A stretch of DNA of 64,000 nucleotides from Lolium rigidum (lineage: Eukaryota > Streptophyta > Magnoliopsida > Poales > Poaceae). The position numbers and the translations under genes were made by a program. Below, piece by piece: positions 11,201 to 24,581 of this stretch (the stretch's first letter is position 1; every line of letters starts with the position of its first letter). Under the pieces are notes generated by a model. It was not told where the DNA came from. It worked only from the letters and a program-made list of their open reading frames with translations, and searched no databases. The stretch lies in contig NC_061510.1 of the NCBI RefSeq assembly GCF_022539505.1, positions 264,129,687 to 264,193,686 of the forward strand. The letters are read 5' to 3'.

Positions 11201-13272
11201 TTACTCGGACTATCATGCTTGCTTGTCTAGGTGTACTTGTGATGCATCCGTGACACTTGTGTGTGTGCCGAGGTGCTCGTGATATGATTCAAGTACTAAT
11301 TCGCAATCTAATGATCCATTGGATCATTTCTTGCTTGTTGGCAAAACTCTCTCGTGTAGCTTGGCTTGCTATGATTGATCAATTTGATCAATTGTTTGTC
11401 GATGATTGCTTACTTGGCTAACACCGTGGTTATATGGTTCACTTATTTGGTGATGCCGATGCTCAAGCATCATCGTGCTGTTGCTTACTTGTACTGTGGC
11501 TTATTTCTAGCTATCTAGATTTGCTCTAGTGGCTATGAATTAAATTGTGTTGCTTAACAGTATGCTACTGTCATGCTTAGCATGGATCTGTGATAAATTC
11601 ATGCTTAGATTACTTAATTATGATGAACTGCTTATGCAGTGATGATTTAAATGTCTTGCTTGTATATGAGTTTGCTCTGTTCATGATTCTTTTACAAGCA
11701 ATTAAACTCTGAATCCATTTCTGGATAGTGATGTGGTCTATTTGGCTTGCTCTTATTTGGTGCTAAGTGTGATGTGACCTCAGTAGCCTTGCTACTGACT
11801 GGTTGCTCACCTAGTGGTTGAATCTTGTTGGCTACTCAATTTTGCTTGCATATTAGGGAATCATAGTAAGTATGAATGCCAATATGCTTGCCTGTGAAGA
11901 AATCTAGGGTTTCTGATGGTTATGTGCCTAGGATTTTCTGTGTAGTCTATACTAGCTGCTATTTATTGCAATACATCTATCGGTGCTATACGTGCATCAG
12001 ATCTTGCTTCTGTGCACAAGATCCGTATCCGGATGGTTTCGTTTTAGTAGCTTTTGGTCGGCAGTAATCCTTGGTGAAAACCAAGTGATGATCTACCCAT
12101 ATGAGCATCTGCTCATTCCATTCTTATGCATATGATGGATTAGATCCATTGGATCTCTTCCAGGAACTAGGTATACCTTGTTCCAGCTCCTAGAAAGTAA
12201 TGCTTTGTTGATGCAGACTTGGGTTTGTTCACAGTCCCTTCACCTCCAGAGCTTGGATGATCTTCTAGGTCACCATGATCTCTGGTGGCTTGAGGAGTTG
12301 TGTGTTGGTTCTGTTCTTGCTCAAGAACAGATGAACTATGCTTGTTTTTGCTTCACCCTTACCTGGTGATCTTATCTGGTCGACTGTGCACTGGTTCTAG
12401 GGTTTGTGTGCTATTTATATGGTCTCTACTTCTTCCCTGGCCATGACACACAAGCCTGGCATGCTTGGTGACTATGCTCTTGCATGGCCTTGCTGTTGCT
12501 GCCCAGCACACTTGAGCTGTGTGCTCTCATATGCTGAAACTTGAGCCCCCTACAGCCTGCTCGGCTTTGGTCCGCTGCTGATCCTATCTTGTGCTTGTCC
12601 CTGGTTTTGGACAAGCACAAGTGTGCTCGTGACTTGGTTCTGTCCAAAGCTGAAGATTGTGTCACTTGCTAACTGTCTAAACCGAATCTTGAGCTAACAC
12701 TTATATTCGGCTAGTGTTTGTGATTTGTTTTGCAGGTTTTGAAGTTGAATATGACCGAGAATATGTTCTTCAAGCATTTAGTTTAGGTTTTAGTTATAGG
12801 AGCAAATTGTAATCTTCATTTTCATTTCGTTTATTATTTATCAATTCTTGTATCAAGAATATTGTAAAGACTATGTATTATGTGTTGATGATCAATAAAG
12901 CTCAAGTTTTTGTTTATGAGCTTTTGGATTTATGTAATGTTTAAATTCTGAATTACATATTGTATTTATGATTTACTTTGAAATTCAAAGTTGTTTAAAT
13001 TATGAATTCCATTTATATTGTTCAATGTTTATAGTTTAATGTATTTACACTTGTCAAATGCAAACATTCCCCAAAGTAACAAGTTACAAAAGAGATCATG
13101 TCGAAATTTCCCTAACTCACATTGCCTAACCCTAAGTGCAAGATGAGAGAGAATCTCGATCCCTCTTAGGTTTAGTTGCAATAAGGCGCGAAAATTTCCC
13201 CCGTTTTGCGATGAAATGCACATCCCATTTCTAAATCTACCCTTCGTTGTTCCTAGGTTCTGGGTTATTACA
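8263..13272 (-). repeat. 3' LTR of the chromovirus (5,010 bp)
   Basis: Long terminal repeat with TG...CA ends, matching 19570-24581 almost throughout. Most differences are one-base changes at CG, CAG or CTG, for example CACTG here near 10926 against CACTCG near 22237. The plus-strand side of this LTR, antisense to the element, contains a GC-rich block near 10320-10980 that resembles the start of a plant gene. Confidence 0.93.
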
Positions 13273-13284
13273 GCCTCTCCCCTT
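13273..13284 (-). promoter_or_regulatory. Polypurine tract of the chromovirus
   Basis: On the minus strand this reads AAGGGGAGAGGC and directly abuts the 3' LTR. This is the expected place and composition for the primer of plus-strand DNA synthesis. Confidence 0.85.
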
Positions 13285-13304
13285 AACGAAACTTCGTCCC
13301 GAAG

Positions 13305-16300
13305 TTAAGATTGGTACCCGAACATCTCGGGGTAAGACTTCCCGAGTTCTTCTTCCGTCTCCCAAGTAGCTTCTCGCTCAGGATGATGTTGCCATTGCAC
13401 TTTACAGTATTTGATTGCCCTGTTTCTTAACTTCTTCCATTGAACTTCTAAGATCTTTTCAAGCCTTTCCACATAAGTTAGGTCAGATTGCAATTCTATT
13501 TCTTCATATGTGATAGGATCATCCGGTGCCTTCAAACATTTTCTGAGTTGTGAAACATGAAATACATTATGAACTTGACTTAGTTGTGCCGGTAACTCCA
13601 ACTCAAAAGCTGTTCCTCGATTCTGACTGATTATCTTAAATGGTCCAATATATCGAGGGCTTAACTTTCCTTTCACTCCGAACCTCTTAAGTCCTTTCAT
13701 TGGGCTAACCTTTAAATAAACCATGTCTCCCACTTTCGGTTCCCAATCTCTTCTCTTTAAGTCGGCGTAACTCTTCTGACGACTCTGAGCTATCTTGAGT
13801 CTATCCCGGATCACCTCGATGACGTCTTGTCTCTCTTTGATGTAGTCCGGTGTAAACTCCTTGTTTTCTCCGGTTTCAAACCAACAAATTGGTGATCGAC
13901 ACTTCCTTCCGTACAATGCTTCGTACGGTGCCATCTGAATGCTACTCTGATAACTATTGTTATATGAGAACTCCGCTAAAGGTAAATGATCCTCCCATGA
14001 GCCTCCAAAGTTCGAGAGCACAAGCTCTAAGCATGTCCTCAAGTATCCGATTGGTTCTTTCGGTTTGTCCTCCGGTTTGTGGATGATATGCTGTATCGAA
14101 ATCCAACTTGGATCCCAAAGATTCTTGTAGTTGTTTCCAGAATGCTGATGTGAAAATCGAACCTCTATCTGAGACTATCTTCTTTGGTACTCCATGCTTA
14201 CTCACAATTTCCTTCACATATATATCCACAAGCTTTTCTGCAGTATCTTTTGTGTTTACGGCTATGAAATGAGCGCTCTTGGTAAGTCTATCCACTATTA
14301 CCCATATCATATCCTTCCTCTTACTAGTCATTGGTAAACCAGTAACAAAATCCATCCCGATTTCATCCCATTTCCATTCCGGTATCTCTAGTGGTTTGAG
14401 TAATCCCGCAGGACTCTGATGTTCTGCCTTCACTCGTTGACATGTATGACATTCCGAGACATATTGTGCTATTTCTCTTTTCATGTTGTTCCACCGAACA
14501 TCTCCTTCAAATCCATATACATCTTGGTACTTCCTGGATGTATGGAATAAGGGGTTTCATGTGCTTCTTTTAATATGATTGACTTCACTCCTGGATCATC
14601 CGGTACACGGATCCTTTTACGGAAATATAATGAATCAAAATCCCCTAGATGGAATTCCGATGGTTTTCCTTCGCCAATCCTCTTGATTTCCTCTTGAATG
14701 AACAGATCATCCGCTTGCTTTCGGATAATCTCATATTTCAAGTCTGAGTACATCTCATCCATAATCCTCATGGTTGCTATACTTCTTTTGATATCACCTT
14801 GAATAAACAAGATCTGAGCATCTTCTAACTCCTTCCGAAGTTCCTTTGGAATCTCCCATTCCGTAGGTTGATTCTCCGTACTTTTTCTGCTTAAGGCATC
14901 TGCTACTACATTAGCCTTGCCTGGGGTATAGTTGATCTTAAGGTCGTAATCCTTAATCAACTCCAACCATCTCTTCTGTCTCATGTTTAATTCTTTCTGG
15001 GTGAAGAAATACTTCAAACTTTTGTGATCAGTGTATAACTCACACTTGGATCCATATAGAAATTGTCTCCAACTCTTCAAAGCATACACAACTGCCGCTA
15101 ACTCGAGATCATGTACTTGGGTAGTTGTGTTCATGTGGTTTCAAGCTGTCTTGATCCATAAGCTATTACCTTCCGATCTTGCATAAGAACACATCCAAGT
15201 CCATTCTTGGAAGCATCACAATACACCGTGTAATCCTTTCCAGGTTCGAGAACCGCTAACACCGGTGCCTGTGGTTAACTTATCCTTGAGTGTTTGGAAG
15301 CTGGCTTCACACTCATCGATCCACACAAATGGAGTATTTTTCTTGAGTAACTTGGTCATTGATCCTGCAATCTTCGAAAATCCCTCTATGAATCTTCGAT
15401 AATAGCCTCGCCATACCAAGAAATCCTCGTATCTCCTTAGCATTTTTAGGTGATTTCCATTCCAATACGGATCGAACCTTGCTTGGATTCACCGCTATGC
15501 CTTCTTTGGTTATGACATGTCCAAGAAATTCAACACTATCTAACCAAAATTTGCACTTGCTGAACTTTGCATATAGCTGATGTTCTCTCAAAGTTTGCGA
15601 GAACTATCTTCAAATGCTTGGCATGTTCTTCTTTATCTTTGGAATAGATTAGAATATCATCTATGAACACTATCACAAACTTGTCCAAGTACTTCATGAA
15701 TATCTTGTTCATCAAATTCATGAAAATTGCTGGTGCATTGGTTAGTCCAAATGGTACAACCAAGTATTCATGGTGTCCATACCTTGATACGAATGCTGTT
15801 TTTGGTACATCTTCCTTCTTGATCTTGATTTGATGGTATCCTGACCTTAAATCTATCTTCGAGAAGACTCCTGCTCCTTGAACTTGATCAAAAAGATCTT
15901 GAATTCTAGGTAAAGGATACTTGTTCTTGATAGTTACATTGTTCAAATTTCTATAATCTCCACACATTCTCTTTCCTCCATCTCTTTTATCCACAAAAAT
16001 AACCGGTGTACCCCATGGTGACACACTTTCTTGAATAAATCCCTTCGTTCCAGTTCATCTATCCGAGTTTTCAGTTCCACTAACTCCTTTGGCCCCATCT
16101 TATATGGTGGTTGTGCTATTGGTGCTCGTGCCTGGAATCGAGTCGATTGTGAATTCGATCTCTCTATCGGGTGGCATTCCCGGTAGTTCCTTAGGAAATA
16201 CATCCTTAAACTCATTTACTACAGGAATATCTTCAATTCTCACTTCCTTCAGGCTGTTGAGTTCCAATCCAATCTCTAATTCACTGTACTTATCTCCTTG

Positions 16301-16700
16301 GAACACTATTCGACCTCCGATGGAGTTGCGAAGTGATACTGTTTTGTCCCCACAGTTAATCACCGCTCCATTTTCTGTCAACCAATCCATCCCTAGGATG
16401 ACTGATATGTCCTTCATGGGTATGATGAATAGGTCCGCGAAATACACACAGTCACATATGGTTAGGACTTGTGCTTCTTTCACGTGGGTCACTAATATCG
16501 TTCCCCCCGCGGATAGGACAGTTATAGGGGTTTCTAACTTAGAACATCTAAGCCCGAATTTTTCCACAAATTCCAATGCAAGAAATGATGTGGTTGCTCC
16601 AGTATCAAATAATACTTTGCCAGGATGAGTAAGAATGCTTAGCGTACCTAAGACTGTTTGATCCGATTCTTCCGCTTGTTCCAAAGATGTGCAATTCAGC
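13305..16700 (-). pseudogene. pol: Chromovirus pol: protease, RT, RNase H, integrase, chromodomain-like tail
   Basis: The minus strand carries pol in the gypsy order. Protease has LFDTGATTSFL and an ILGMDWL motif. Reverse transcriptase has [13 protein letters not shown] and the catalytic [10 protein letters not shown]. RNase H has [11 protein letters not shown] and ADALSRK. Integrase has the HHCC part ending CHTCQRV and DDE residues in GMDFVTGLP, IVSDRGS and QTERTNRILED. A chromodomain-like tail, ending SYPEMFGYQS, closes at 13305. The frame is broken near 16126, 16045, 15599, 15408, 15269, 15144, 15117, 14495 and 14014. Each break is a one-base indel at a CAG or CTG, and motifs on both sides of every break are otherwise well conserved. 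The breaks may be sequencing artefacts, so whether this is a true pseudogene is open. Confidence 0.88.
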
Positions 16701-17837
16701 TTTCCATAAGGCTTTCCCCTCTTATTGTTGTTGTTGTTGTTGTTGTTGCGATTGTTGTTGTTGTTTCCACCTCGTCCTCCAGGGTTCTGTCCACTCCAGG
16801 ACGACTTGTTTGGACACTCCGGCTTGATGTGTCCTTCCTTCCCACAACCATAACAGATGATTCTGGGTTTCTGGCAATCCTTCTGCAAATGACCTCTCAG
16901 GCCACAATTGTTGCAGATGATCTGGTTAATTGGGTTCGACTCGACCTCCCCGATTGTATTGATTACCGGTAGTAGGTCGATATCGAGGTTTGAAACTCCG
17001 ATCGGGTAGTGGTTTACTAATTGGGTACTTCCTTGGCTCTATACGAGCCCTTTTCCTTCTGTCCTCTCGGACTTGCCCGTAGTCATCCTCGAAAGTGATT
17101 GCCGAGTCAATCGGTTCTCGGAATTCGGCAGTTCGTGCCAACCTCAGTTGCATCTTCATGTATGGATTCATGCCTTTCATGAACCGCTTCTTCCGTTTCT
17201 CCTCTGTATCCACATCCTCGGGTGCATATCTGGATAACCTCGTTGAAATCCCGAACATACCTGCATGATTGGTGCGGTGTTCCGTCTCGGTTCTTCAAAT
17301 TCCCTCTTCTTCAGCTCCACCACGCTGTCCGGAACATGAGCATCCCGAAACTTCTTCTTGAACTCCTCCCAGGTGAATACCTTATCTGGAGGGTGTACTG
17401 CTACAAGGTTCTCCCACCATGATGCTGCTGGTCCTGACAACAGATAAGTGGTATATCTGATCTTCTCCTCATCGTTGCAACCAACGGTCTTCAATTTCCG
17501 TTCAGTATCCATAAGCCAATCTTCAGCGTCCATTGGTTCCGGAGCTGATGTGAATGGTAGTGGTCTTGCATTTTGGAAGTCCGATAGTGTTACTCCCTTG
17601 CCTTCATTACCCCTCTCATTGATGACATGGGTAAAGAAATCCTGCATATTCTTGCTCTGACTTTCCTGGTAACGCCTTCTGTCTTCCTCCATTGACCTCA
17701 TATACTTGTTGGAAGTCTGGGTGTAACATTGGGTGTGGTGGTGGTGGTGCGTTTTCTGCTCTAGCTGCTGCATCCGCCTCCTCTTTTTCTCTTTCTTCCC
17801 GCTCTCTGCGAGCCTCTTCGGTTTCTACTAACGCCAT
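16701..17837 (-). pseudogene. gag: Chromovirus gag with two zinc knuckles
   Basis: Capsid/nucleocapsid protein of the retrotransposon, starting at ATG 17835-17837 (MALVETEEARREREE). Its basic/acidic helical start is followed by a retrotransposon gag domain with DAEDWLMDTERKL and SGPAASWWENL. Further on come RYAPEDVDTEEKRKKRF and two CCHC knuckles, CNNCGLRGHLQKDC and CYGCGKEGHIKPEC. An Asn-rich linker near 16717-16765 is encoded by a TTG/ATT-rich microsatellite on the plus strand. Four frame breaks occur near 17706, 17262, 17240 and 16941, again at CAG/CTG. Gag and pol appear to have been one continuous reading frame, as is usual for chromoviruses. Confidence 0.85.
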
Positions 17838-18124
17838 TTCCCCCTAGTCCTGTAACAAAGAGCGATTACTCATAATTACACCATGCGAATGTTTTCTGGA
17901 GCTCAACTCATTGCCCGAGTACTAGTCACACAATTAAATCAAGAAGCAAATCCAAAACAAACATTTATTATGTATATACACCGTATAATACATAACACAC
18001 TCACAAACTTATATTACATGTGGTATATATAAACCACTTATTTGGCTCCAAGCCCAAGCCAACGGGAATTTAAAATACGTTCTATTACAATACCACCTAG
18101 ATTACTTTATTCTTCCTTGGAGCT

Positions 18125-19352
18125 CTACTCCTCATCGTCTTCATTCGCCTCCGCGTACATCCCTGGGGTCCAACCAGTACAGCGACTAGTCTTCCGAACA
18201 CCGTCCGGAACAAAGGTCCTTCCAGTAGGTATGTAATCTGAATCGGACGAAGTGCCGAGACAGAGATCTGTCATTCCAAAGTAACTAGATAAAGACTCAT
18301 ACATATCCCCGATGGAATACGATGCCTCTTCTCCAGTCATCCATGGAGGATTCCTATTCACTTGACCCCTCATCTTCTTCTTCTTCTTTTTCTTTGTTCC
18401 AGAACTCTCACCTACTTCGTACTGTGGTGGTTTAGATATACCCATCTCCAAATCTAAAGAAATGGAATCAGTACCTTTCTCTTCCTGCTCGTAGTGTTGG
18501 TTAACATTTGGGTTAACCGCATCACTCTCATCTCCGGTATCACATGGAATTGGCTCCTCCTCATCACCGAAAGGTTCCCCGAAACGCCAACCCGTCGAGT
18601 TTTCAATCGGTGACTCCGAGCAATTTATGTTCCATGAATGGTCTCCCCCATATCCAGTATCATATGATGCTGACACATGTGGATAGTGCGGAACAAAGTT
18701 AGGTGTAAGTGGGTCTCTTGTAGGTAGATTTCTCTTGAACCACTGGTCACTCAAATCTACATCACTGTCTGGGTTAAAGAAGGGTGTAGTATGTTGTGGT
18801 TGTGCCCTCAAGTCATGCATCCGAGTTTGGACTTTATCAGGGTCCGTGAACTCAGCTAGCATGTGGTCAATCTCACCTCTCATCTTCATGTGTAAAAGAT
18901 ACATCGTGGTCAATAAAGACTTACAGCTATCCATGTGCTGTGTTGCAGCTTCAGGACTTCTGTGGGCTAACACCAAATGATTAAGAGTGGGATCCTCATC
19001 TTCCTCGGCATGAGGTATATGAGAAAACTCTGAACATAGGAGTTCTACTGACTTGTGCTGCCTTATCTCAAGGATTGCCTTGAATAGGCCCATATGGTAG
19101 GCTGTGGTGATAGTTTTGGCTTCTCCGTATGGCATTATACGGCTCATCAGCAGCTTTTCCGGTAGTTGGACCGATACTCTGCACTTGGCTAGGATTTCCC
19201 CATCATAGTAAGTATACTTGATAACAGGTATCCGTGGATCGCAATGAAGTTCCTTCGAGCATCCCACACAGGAGAGCTGTTATTGGTCCATCATAATCAC
19301 CGAGCCAACCCTCAACTTTCCTCAAAGTCCTCTTGGGAAAAGTGTTCGCCAT
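18125..19352 (-). CDS. Extra ORF between primer site and gag, unknown function
   Basis: A sense-strand frame of about 400 codons lies between the primer-binding site and gag. It is uninterrupted from 19267 to its stop at 18125. An ATG at 19350-19352 (MANTFPKRTLRKVEGWLGDY) is joined by one apparent indel near 19271, also at a CTG. The N-terminal half looks folded and has GLFKAILEIRQHKSVELLC. The C-terminal half is acidic and low in complexity, with a Lys run near KKKKKKKMRGQ and an end of YAEANEDDEE. I recognise no domain. Tat/Ogre elements carry an ORF upstream of gag, but this is not usual for Tekay-like chromoviruses. A captured host gene or a retrotransposon accessory protein are both possible. 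Confidence 0.6.
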
Positions 19353-19555
19353 TATGGCTGTATACAAAAGCAGAATATTAGTAGTGATAATGCATCATAA
19401 TAGCTATAATAAAGAATTATCGCACTAAAATATATGGTTTTGCTATTCTCAAGTGAATAACCACCATATTTCTAGAGAATCCTTTACTATTTCTACTAGG
19501 CTCCTACAGGTTTCTTCCCTATACTAGGTTTTTCCAACCTAAGGTCGCAACATTT

Positions 19556-19567
19556 GCTCTGATACCA
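19556..19567 (-). promoter_or_regulatory. Primer-binding site, initiator-Met tRNA
   Basis: On the minus strand this reads TGGTATCAGAGC, the classic complement of the 3' end of plant initiator methionine tRNA. It lies two bases inside the 5' LTR boundary. Confidence 0.92.
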
Positions 19568-19569
19568 GC

Positions 19570-22500
19570 TGCGGTGACCCAGGCATACCACCGCATGTTG
19601 TAGTATACAAGTCGTTGATATGATCTTTGTGAAGGGACTTCCTCACAAATTGCCATATCCCTCGAGTGGTACAACGAAACATTGCAGGTCATAACACTCC
19701 ATACTTTATTACAAACATTGTCTTACAAGTTGGTATTCTCACGAGTCCTATGAGAACACCCTAAGAGACTACTAAAGTACCATTACAACTTATACTAAAT
19801 ATGAAAAGAGCTCAACAACTTATTTAGGTAAGTTCTACGTTGCTCGGCTCTATGATACTAAGGTATGTCACTACTCCTCCACCTCCGCGTCATCTGGTCC
19901 GTAGACTATCCCATAGTCTACGCCTTCCACTCCGCCGGTAAGATCAGGTTCTTCGTAGACCAGCTCGTAGCTTCCTTCTGGTGCTCCATCGTTGATAGCC
20001 TCCACTTCGGGATCACAGTCTAGCAAGGGTGTCGAAAGAAAGTGAGTACGAGAGGTACTCAGCAAGTTCTAAAAGAATAAAAGGTGTTTGATGCACTAGC
20101 TACGACCATTGATCGGAGAAATCGCAGGTCAATGCATGTTTTGCAAACATTTCTTCAAAAGGTTGCTTTTATTATGAAAACTATGCCCGTCGGTCTTCAC
20201 GAGTTGACCGAACTTCGTGGAGTTCCTTTCTCGCCGCGTTCGCAGCTTCCTTCCCGAACAAGGAGTGACGACCACAATTTGATACACTCGCGAGAGGTGC
20301 GTTACTTTTCCCACAAGAGATCTCACCCTTTTTGCCATCCGCAGGGACTTGCCCCCGTTCACACTTCCTTTGGTGTGAGGCCAGGTATAAAGATCCAAGC
20401 CCACACCGCCTTCTCCGCGATCGCAAACCCACCCTTTTGTCCACCCGCACACCTCCGGTAGACTTCCCCGATAATACGGCTTTACTCATGGTGTACTTTG
20501 GACAATCCTTCATAGATCGGAAGAGATTAACATCACCAATGGATGGGGATTTAAAAGGATTTCCCAACCTATTGCGGCAGTAGCCTCCAAGCACCCCACC
20601 GTCTCTCCGATCCGTTGGCGTGCGTAAGGGAAAAGATACAGACTGGCTTTTCCAGAGCCATTATAGATCTCATGGTCAACGCGGTTTGTACGGCGCTAGA
20701 ATCACTCGGACTGGCATTGGTAATTTAATCCTAGGGTGATATAACCCATTGCAATGGAACCTCCACCATATCAACACATACCATGGTTCCATTGCCAGCC
20801 ACATAGTCATATTCATAGTTGGAAAATAACATTTCATTTGCGATGCGAGAATGATAAGTATATAGCTTTGCATTAAAAGTAGTAGAAAATAATCAAGTTG
20901 ACATGAGCAAGGGTGAACTTGCACCGTGGATCGCGAGATAGTGCGGTTCAATGCGGTTGATGGAACCTGGACCTCGGGTTCTCAGAAGAAGCATCATTGT
21001 CCGGTAAGGACAATGTTATAAAAATCCAAATAATGCAATCATGGATGTATTATTTTATGTTGAATCCTCTACCCCATTGAGTTATTACAATTTAGGGTTG
21101 TATTTAAGATTTATGTCTTTGACGGTAATTTACAATTGATTTAAAAGTATTAATCATTGTAATTCACACAAAGTACAACAATCCAAAGTAACATGATTTT
21201 ACTTGGTAATTACCTGAGTTATTCCAAAATAATTGGAAATTATAGAGTTACCTCTATAGTTTTTGGAATAAAAGGGAATATAGTAGTTTTCTGGGAAAAA
21301 TTCTCTGGTTCAAAAGAGATGACTTGGAATAATAGAATCTCATTTTGAAATGTTTGAAAATAAGTTTTTGAACTTATTTGAGATTTTTCCTTGAATTTTA
21401 AATACAAGGAAATAATAATTGAAAATTCCAATTGATTATTTAAATTCTGAAAATTCATGATTTTGAATTTGTTTCATAAATTTCATTTCATATTTTATTC
21501 TGGTTAAGATTTATTTTTCATTCATAAATCCAATTTTTATTGGATTTTTTAGAGTTGTTTATGATTTATTAAAATTTGGTAAAGTTTTGATCTTTTATTA
21601 ATTAGAAAAAGACCAAAATACCCCTTGGACTCATATTGGGCCCGACCCAATAGACTAACCCAGGGACGGCCCAAATAGGCTGGCCCCCTTTTGGGTTTGG
21701 TGGCGCCGAAGCGGCCCACCACTCTCACTCTCACTCGGCCCTCTTCTCACTCGTCTAACCCTAATCTCTGGCGACCCTGAGGCGATGGCGTCGCCGCCAT
21801 GGCCGCCGCCCTGCTCCGGCCATCACCGGCCTCCTCCGCCGTGGCCACCTACCGATCTAGAACCGCCTCGAGCGGATCTATCGATCTGTCCGAGCCGTTT
21901 CTCTCCTCTCGTCCTCTCCTCGGCGAATCGCCTCGGTCCGGATCTCTCGGAGAATCGCCATGGGCGATCTGGTGGTCTCCGACGAGCTCTCGCCTTCGTC
22001 GTCGACGTGTGCGCCTCCGAGACCGACCTGGCGCGGGTGCTGCTTGCTGCGCCCGTGCCGTCGTCTCCATGCCGTGTCGCTCGTGGTGGTGTTCGTCGGC
22101 GTAACGCCGGCGACTTCCCGGCTTTGCAGCTGCTATGGCCGCGCGGGCACCGCCTCGCCATGCCATAGCTTCGCCTCCGTGCGCGGGTAAGGTCCTCTCG
22201 CTCCTCCTCCTTCTCTTCCGTGCGCCTCTCTTGCCACTCGTTCTTCTTCCTCCTCATGATCTCGTTGCTCTTTGGTGGTCTTGTGATCTTCTAGAGTCAT
22301 ACTATCGCTGCGCAATCTTATCGTGCTTCGGTTTACTGCAAGCTCATGGTCGGATTACCGACTTCTGGTACCGGCACATGTCGATTTGCTTGCTATCTAT
22401 GCTCGTGCTTACTTCTCCGCTGCTCCTAGCATGCTCTGTACTTGCCATGCTCTATCGTGCTTGCTCAAAAGCTATCTATTCCATGCTATGCTTGGTTATG

Positions 22501-24581
22501 ACTTGCTTATGCTTACTCGGACTATCATGCTTGCTTGTCTAGGTGTACTTGTGATGCATCCGTGACACTTGTGTGTGTGCCGGAGGTGCTCGTGATATGA
22601 TTCAAGTACTAATTCTGCAATCTAATGATCCATTGGATCATTTCTTGCTTGTTGGCAAAACTCTGTGTAGCTTGGCTTGCTATGATTGATCAATTTGATC
22701 AATTGTTTGTCAGTGATTGCTTACTGGCTAACACTGTGGTTATATGGTTCACTTATTTGGTGATGCTGATGCTCAAGCATCACTGTGCTGTTGCTTACTT
22801 GTACTGTGGCTTATTTCTAGCTATCTAGACTTGCTCTAGTGGCTATGAATTAAATTGTGTTGCTTAACAGTATGCTACTGTCATGCTTAGCATGGATCTG
22901 TGATAAATTCATGCTTAGATTACTTAATTATGATGAACTGCTTATGCAGTGATGATTTAAATGTCTTGCTTGTATATGAGTTTGCTCGTTCATGATTCTT
23001 TTACAAGCAATTAAACTCTGAATCCATTTCGGATAGTGATGTGGTCTATTTGGCTTGCTCTTATTTGGTGCTAAGTGTGATGTGACCTCGTAGCCTTGCT
23101 ACTGACTCGGTTGCTCACCTAGTGGTTGAATCTTGTTGGCTACTCAATTTTGCTTGCATATTAGGGAATCATAGTAAGTATGAATGCCAATATGCTTGCC
23201 TGTGAAGAAATCTAGGGTTTCTGATGGTTATGTGCCTAGGATTTTCTGTGTAGTCTATACTAGCTGCTATTTATTGCAATACATCTATCGGTGCTATTCG
23301 TGCATCGGATCTTGCTTCGTGCACAAGATCCGTATCCGGATGGTTTCTGTTTTAGTAGCTTTTGACTGGCAGTAATCCTTGGTGAAAACCAAGTGATGAT
23401 CTACCCATATGAGCATCTGCTCATTCCATTCTTATGCATATGATGGATTAGATCCATTGGATCTCTTCCAGGAACTAGGTATACCTTGTTCCAGCTCCTA
23501 GAAAGTAATGCTTTGTTGATGCGTGACTTGGGTTTGTTCACAGCCCTTCACCTCCAGAGCTTGGATGATCTTCTAGGTCACCATGATCTCTGGTGGCTTG
23601 AGGAGTTGTGTGTTGGTTCTGTTCTTGCTCAAGAACAGCATGAACTATGCTTGTTTTTGCTTCACCCTTACACGGTGATCTTATCCGGTCGATCGTGCAT
23701 CGGTTCTAGGGTTTGTGTGCTATTTATATGGTCTCTACTTCTTCCCTGGCCATGACACACAAGCCCGGCATGCTTGGTGACTATGCTCTTGCATGGCCTT
23801 GCTTGTTGCTGCCAGACACACTTGAGCTGTGTGCTCTCATATGCTCGAAACTTGAGCCCCCTGCAGCTGCTCGGCTTTGGTCTCGCTGCTGATCCTATCT
23901 TGTGCTGTCCCCGGTTTTGGACAAGCACAAGTGTGTCGTGACTTGGTTCTGTCCAAGCCGAAGATTGTGTCACTTGCTAACCGTCTAAACTCGAATCTTG
24001 AGCTAACACTTATATTCGGCTAGTGTTTGTGATTTGTTTTGCGAGGTTTTGAAGTTGAATATGACCAGAATATGTTCTTCAAGCATTTAGTTTAGGTTTT
24101 AGTTATAGGAGCAAATTGTAATCTTCATTTTCATTTCGTTTATTATTTATCAATTCTTGTATCAAGAATATTGTAAAGACTATGTATTATGTGTTGATGA
24201 TCAATAAAGCTCAAGTTTTTGTTTATGAGCTTTTGGATTTATGTAATGTTTAAATTCTGAATTACATATTGTATTTATGATTTACTTTGAAATTCAAAGT
24301 TGTTTAAATTATGAATTCCATTTATATTGTTCAATGTTTATAGTTTAATGTATTTACACTTGTCAAATGCAAACATTCCCCAAAGTAACAAGTTACAAAA
24401 GAGATCATGTCGAAATTTCCCTAACTCACATTGCCTAACCCTAAGTGCAAGATGAGAGAGAATCTCGATCCCTCTTAGGTTTAGTTGCAATAAGGCGCGA
24501 AAATTTCCCCCGTTTTGCGATGAAATGCACATCCCATTTCTAAATCTACCCTTCGTTGTTCCTAGGTTCTGGGTTATTACA
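19570..24581 (-). repeat. 5' LTR of the chromovirus (5,012 bp)
   Basis: Direct-repeat partner of 8263-13272, differing by scattered one-base changes that concentrate at CG/CAG/CTG. The element's promoter should lie here, reading on the minus strand. I did not fix a TATA box. Confidence 0.93.

Larger units (their letters stand above)
8263..24581 (-). mobile_element. Complete Ty3/gypsy chromovirus (Tekay/Del-like), 16.3 kb
   Basis: Two 5-kb direct repeats flank an internal region, and the whole is bracketed by a perfect 5-bp target duplication, ACGTC, at 8258-8262 and 24582-24586. Read on the minus strand, each LTR starts TGTAATAACCC and ends GGTCACCGCA. A primer site complementary to initiator-Met tRNA (19556-19567) and a purine tract (13273-13284) sit just inside the LTRs. 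The gene order is an extra ORF, gag, protease, reverse transcriptase, RNase H, integrase and a chromodomain-like tail. The tail and LTR ends suggest the Tekay/Del clade. The element inserted into a B3-domain gene or pseudogene. Its gag-pol frame is broken 13 times, every time at a CAG/CTG. Confidence 0.93.

Noticed and set aside
16717..16766. TTG microsatellite as an independent repeat feature
   Set aside because: It encodes the Asn-rich linker of gag and is explained by that coding role.
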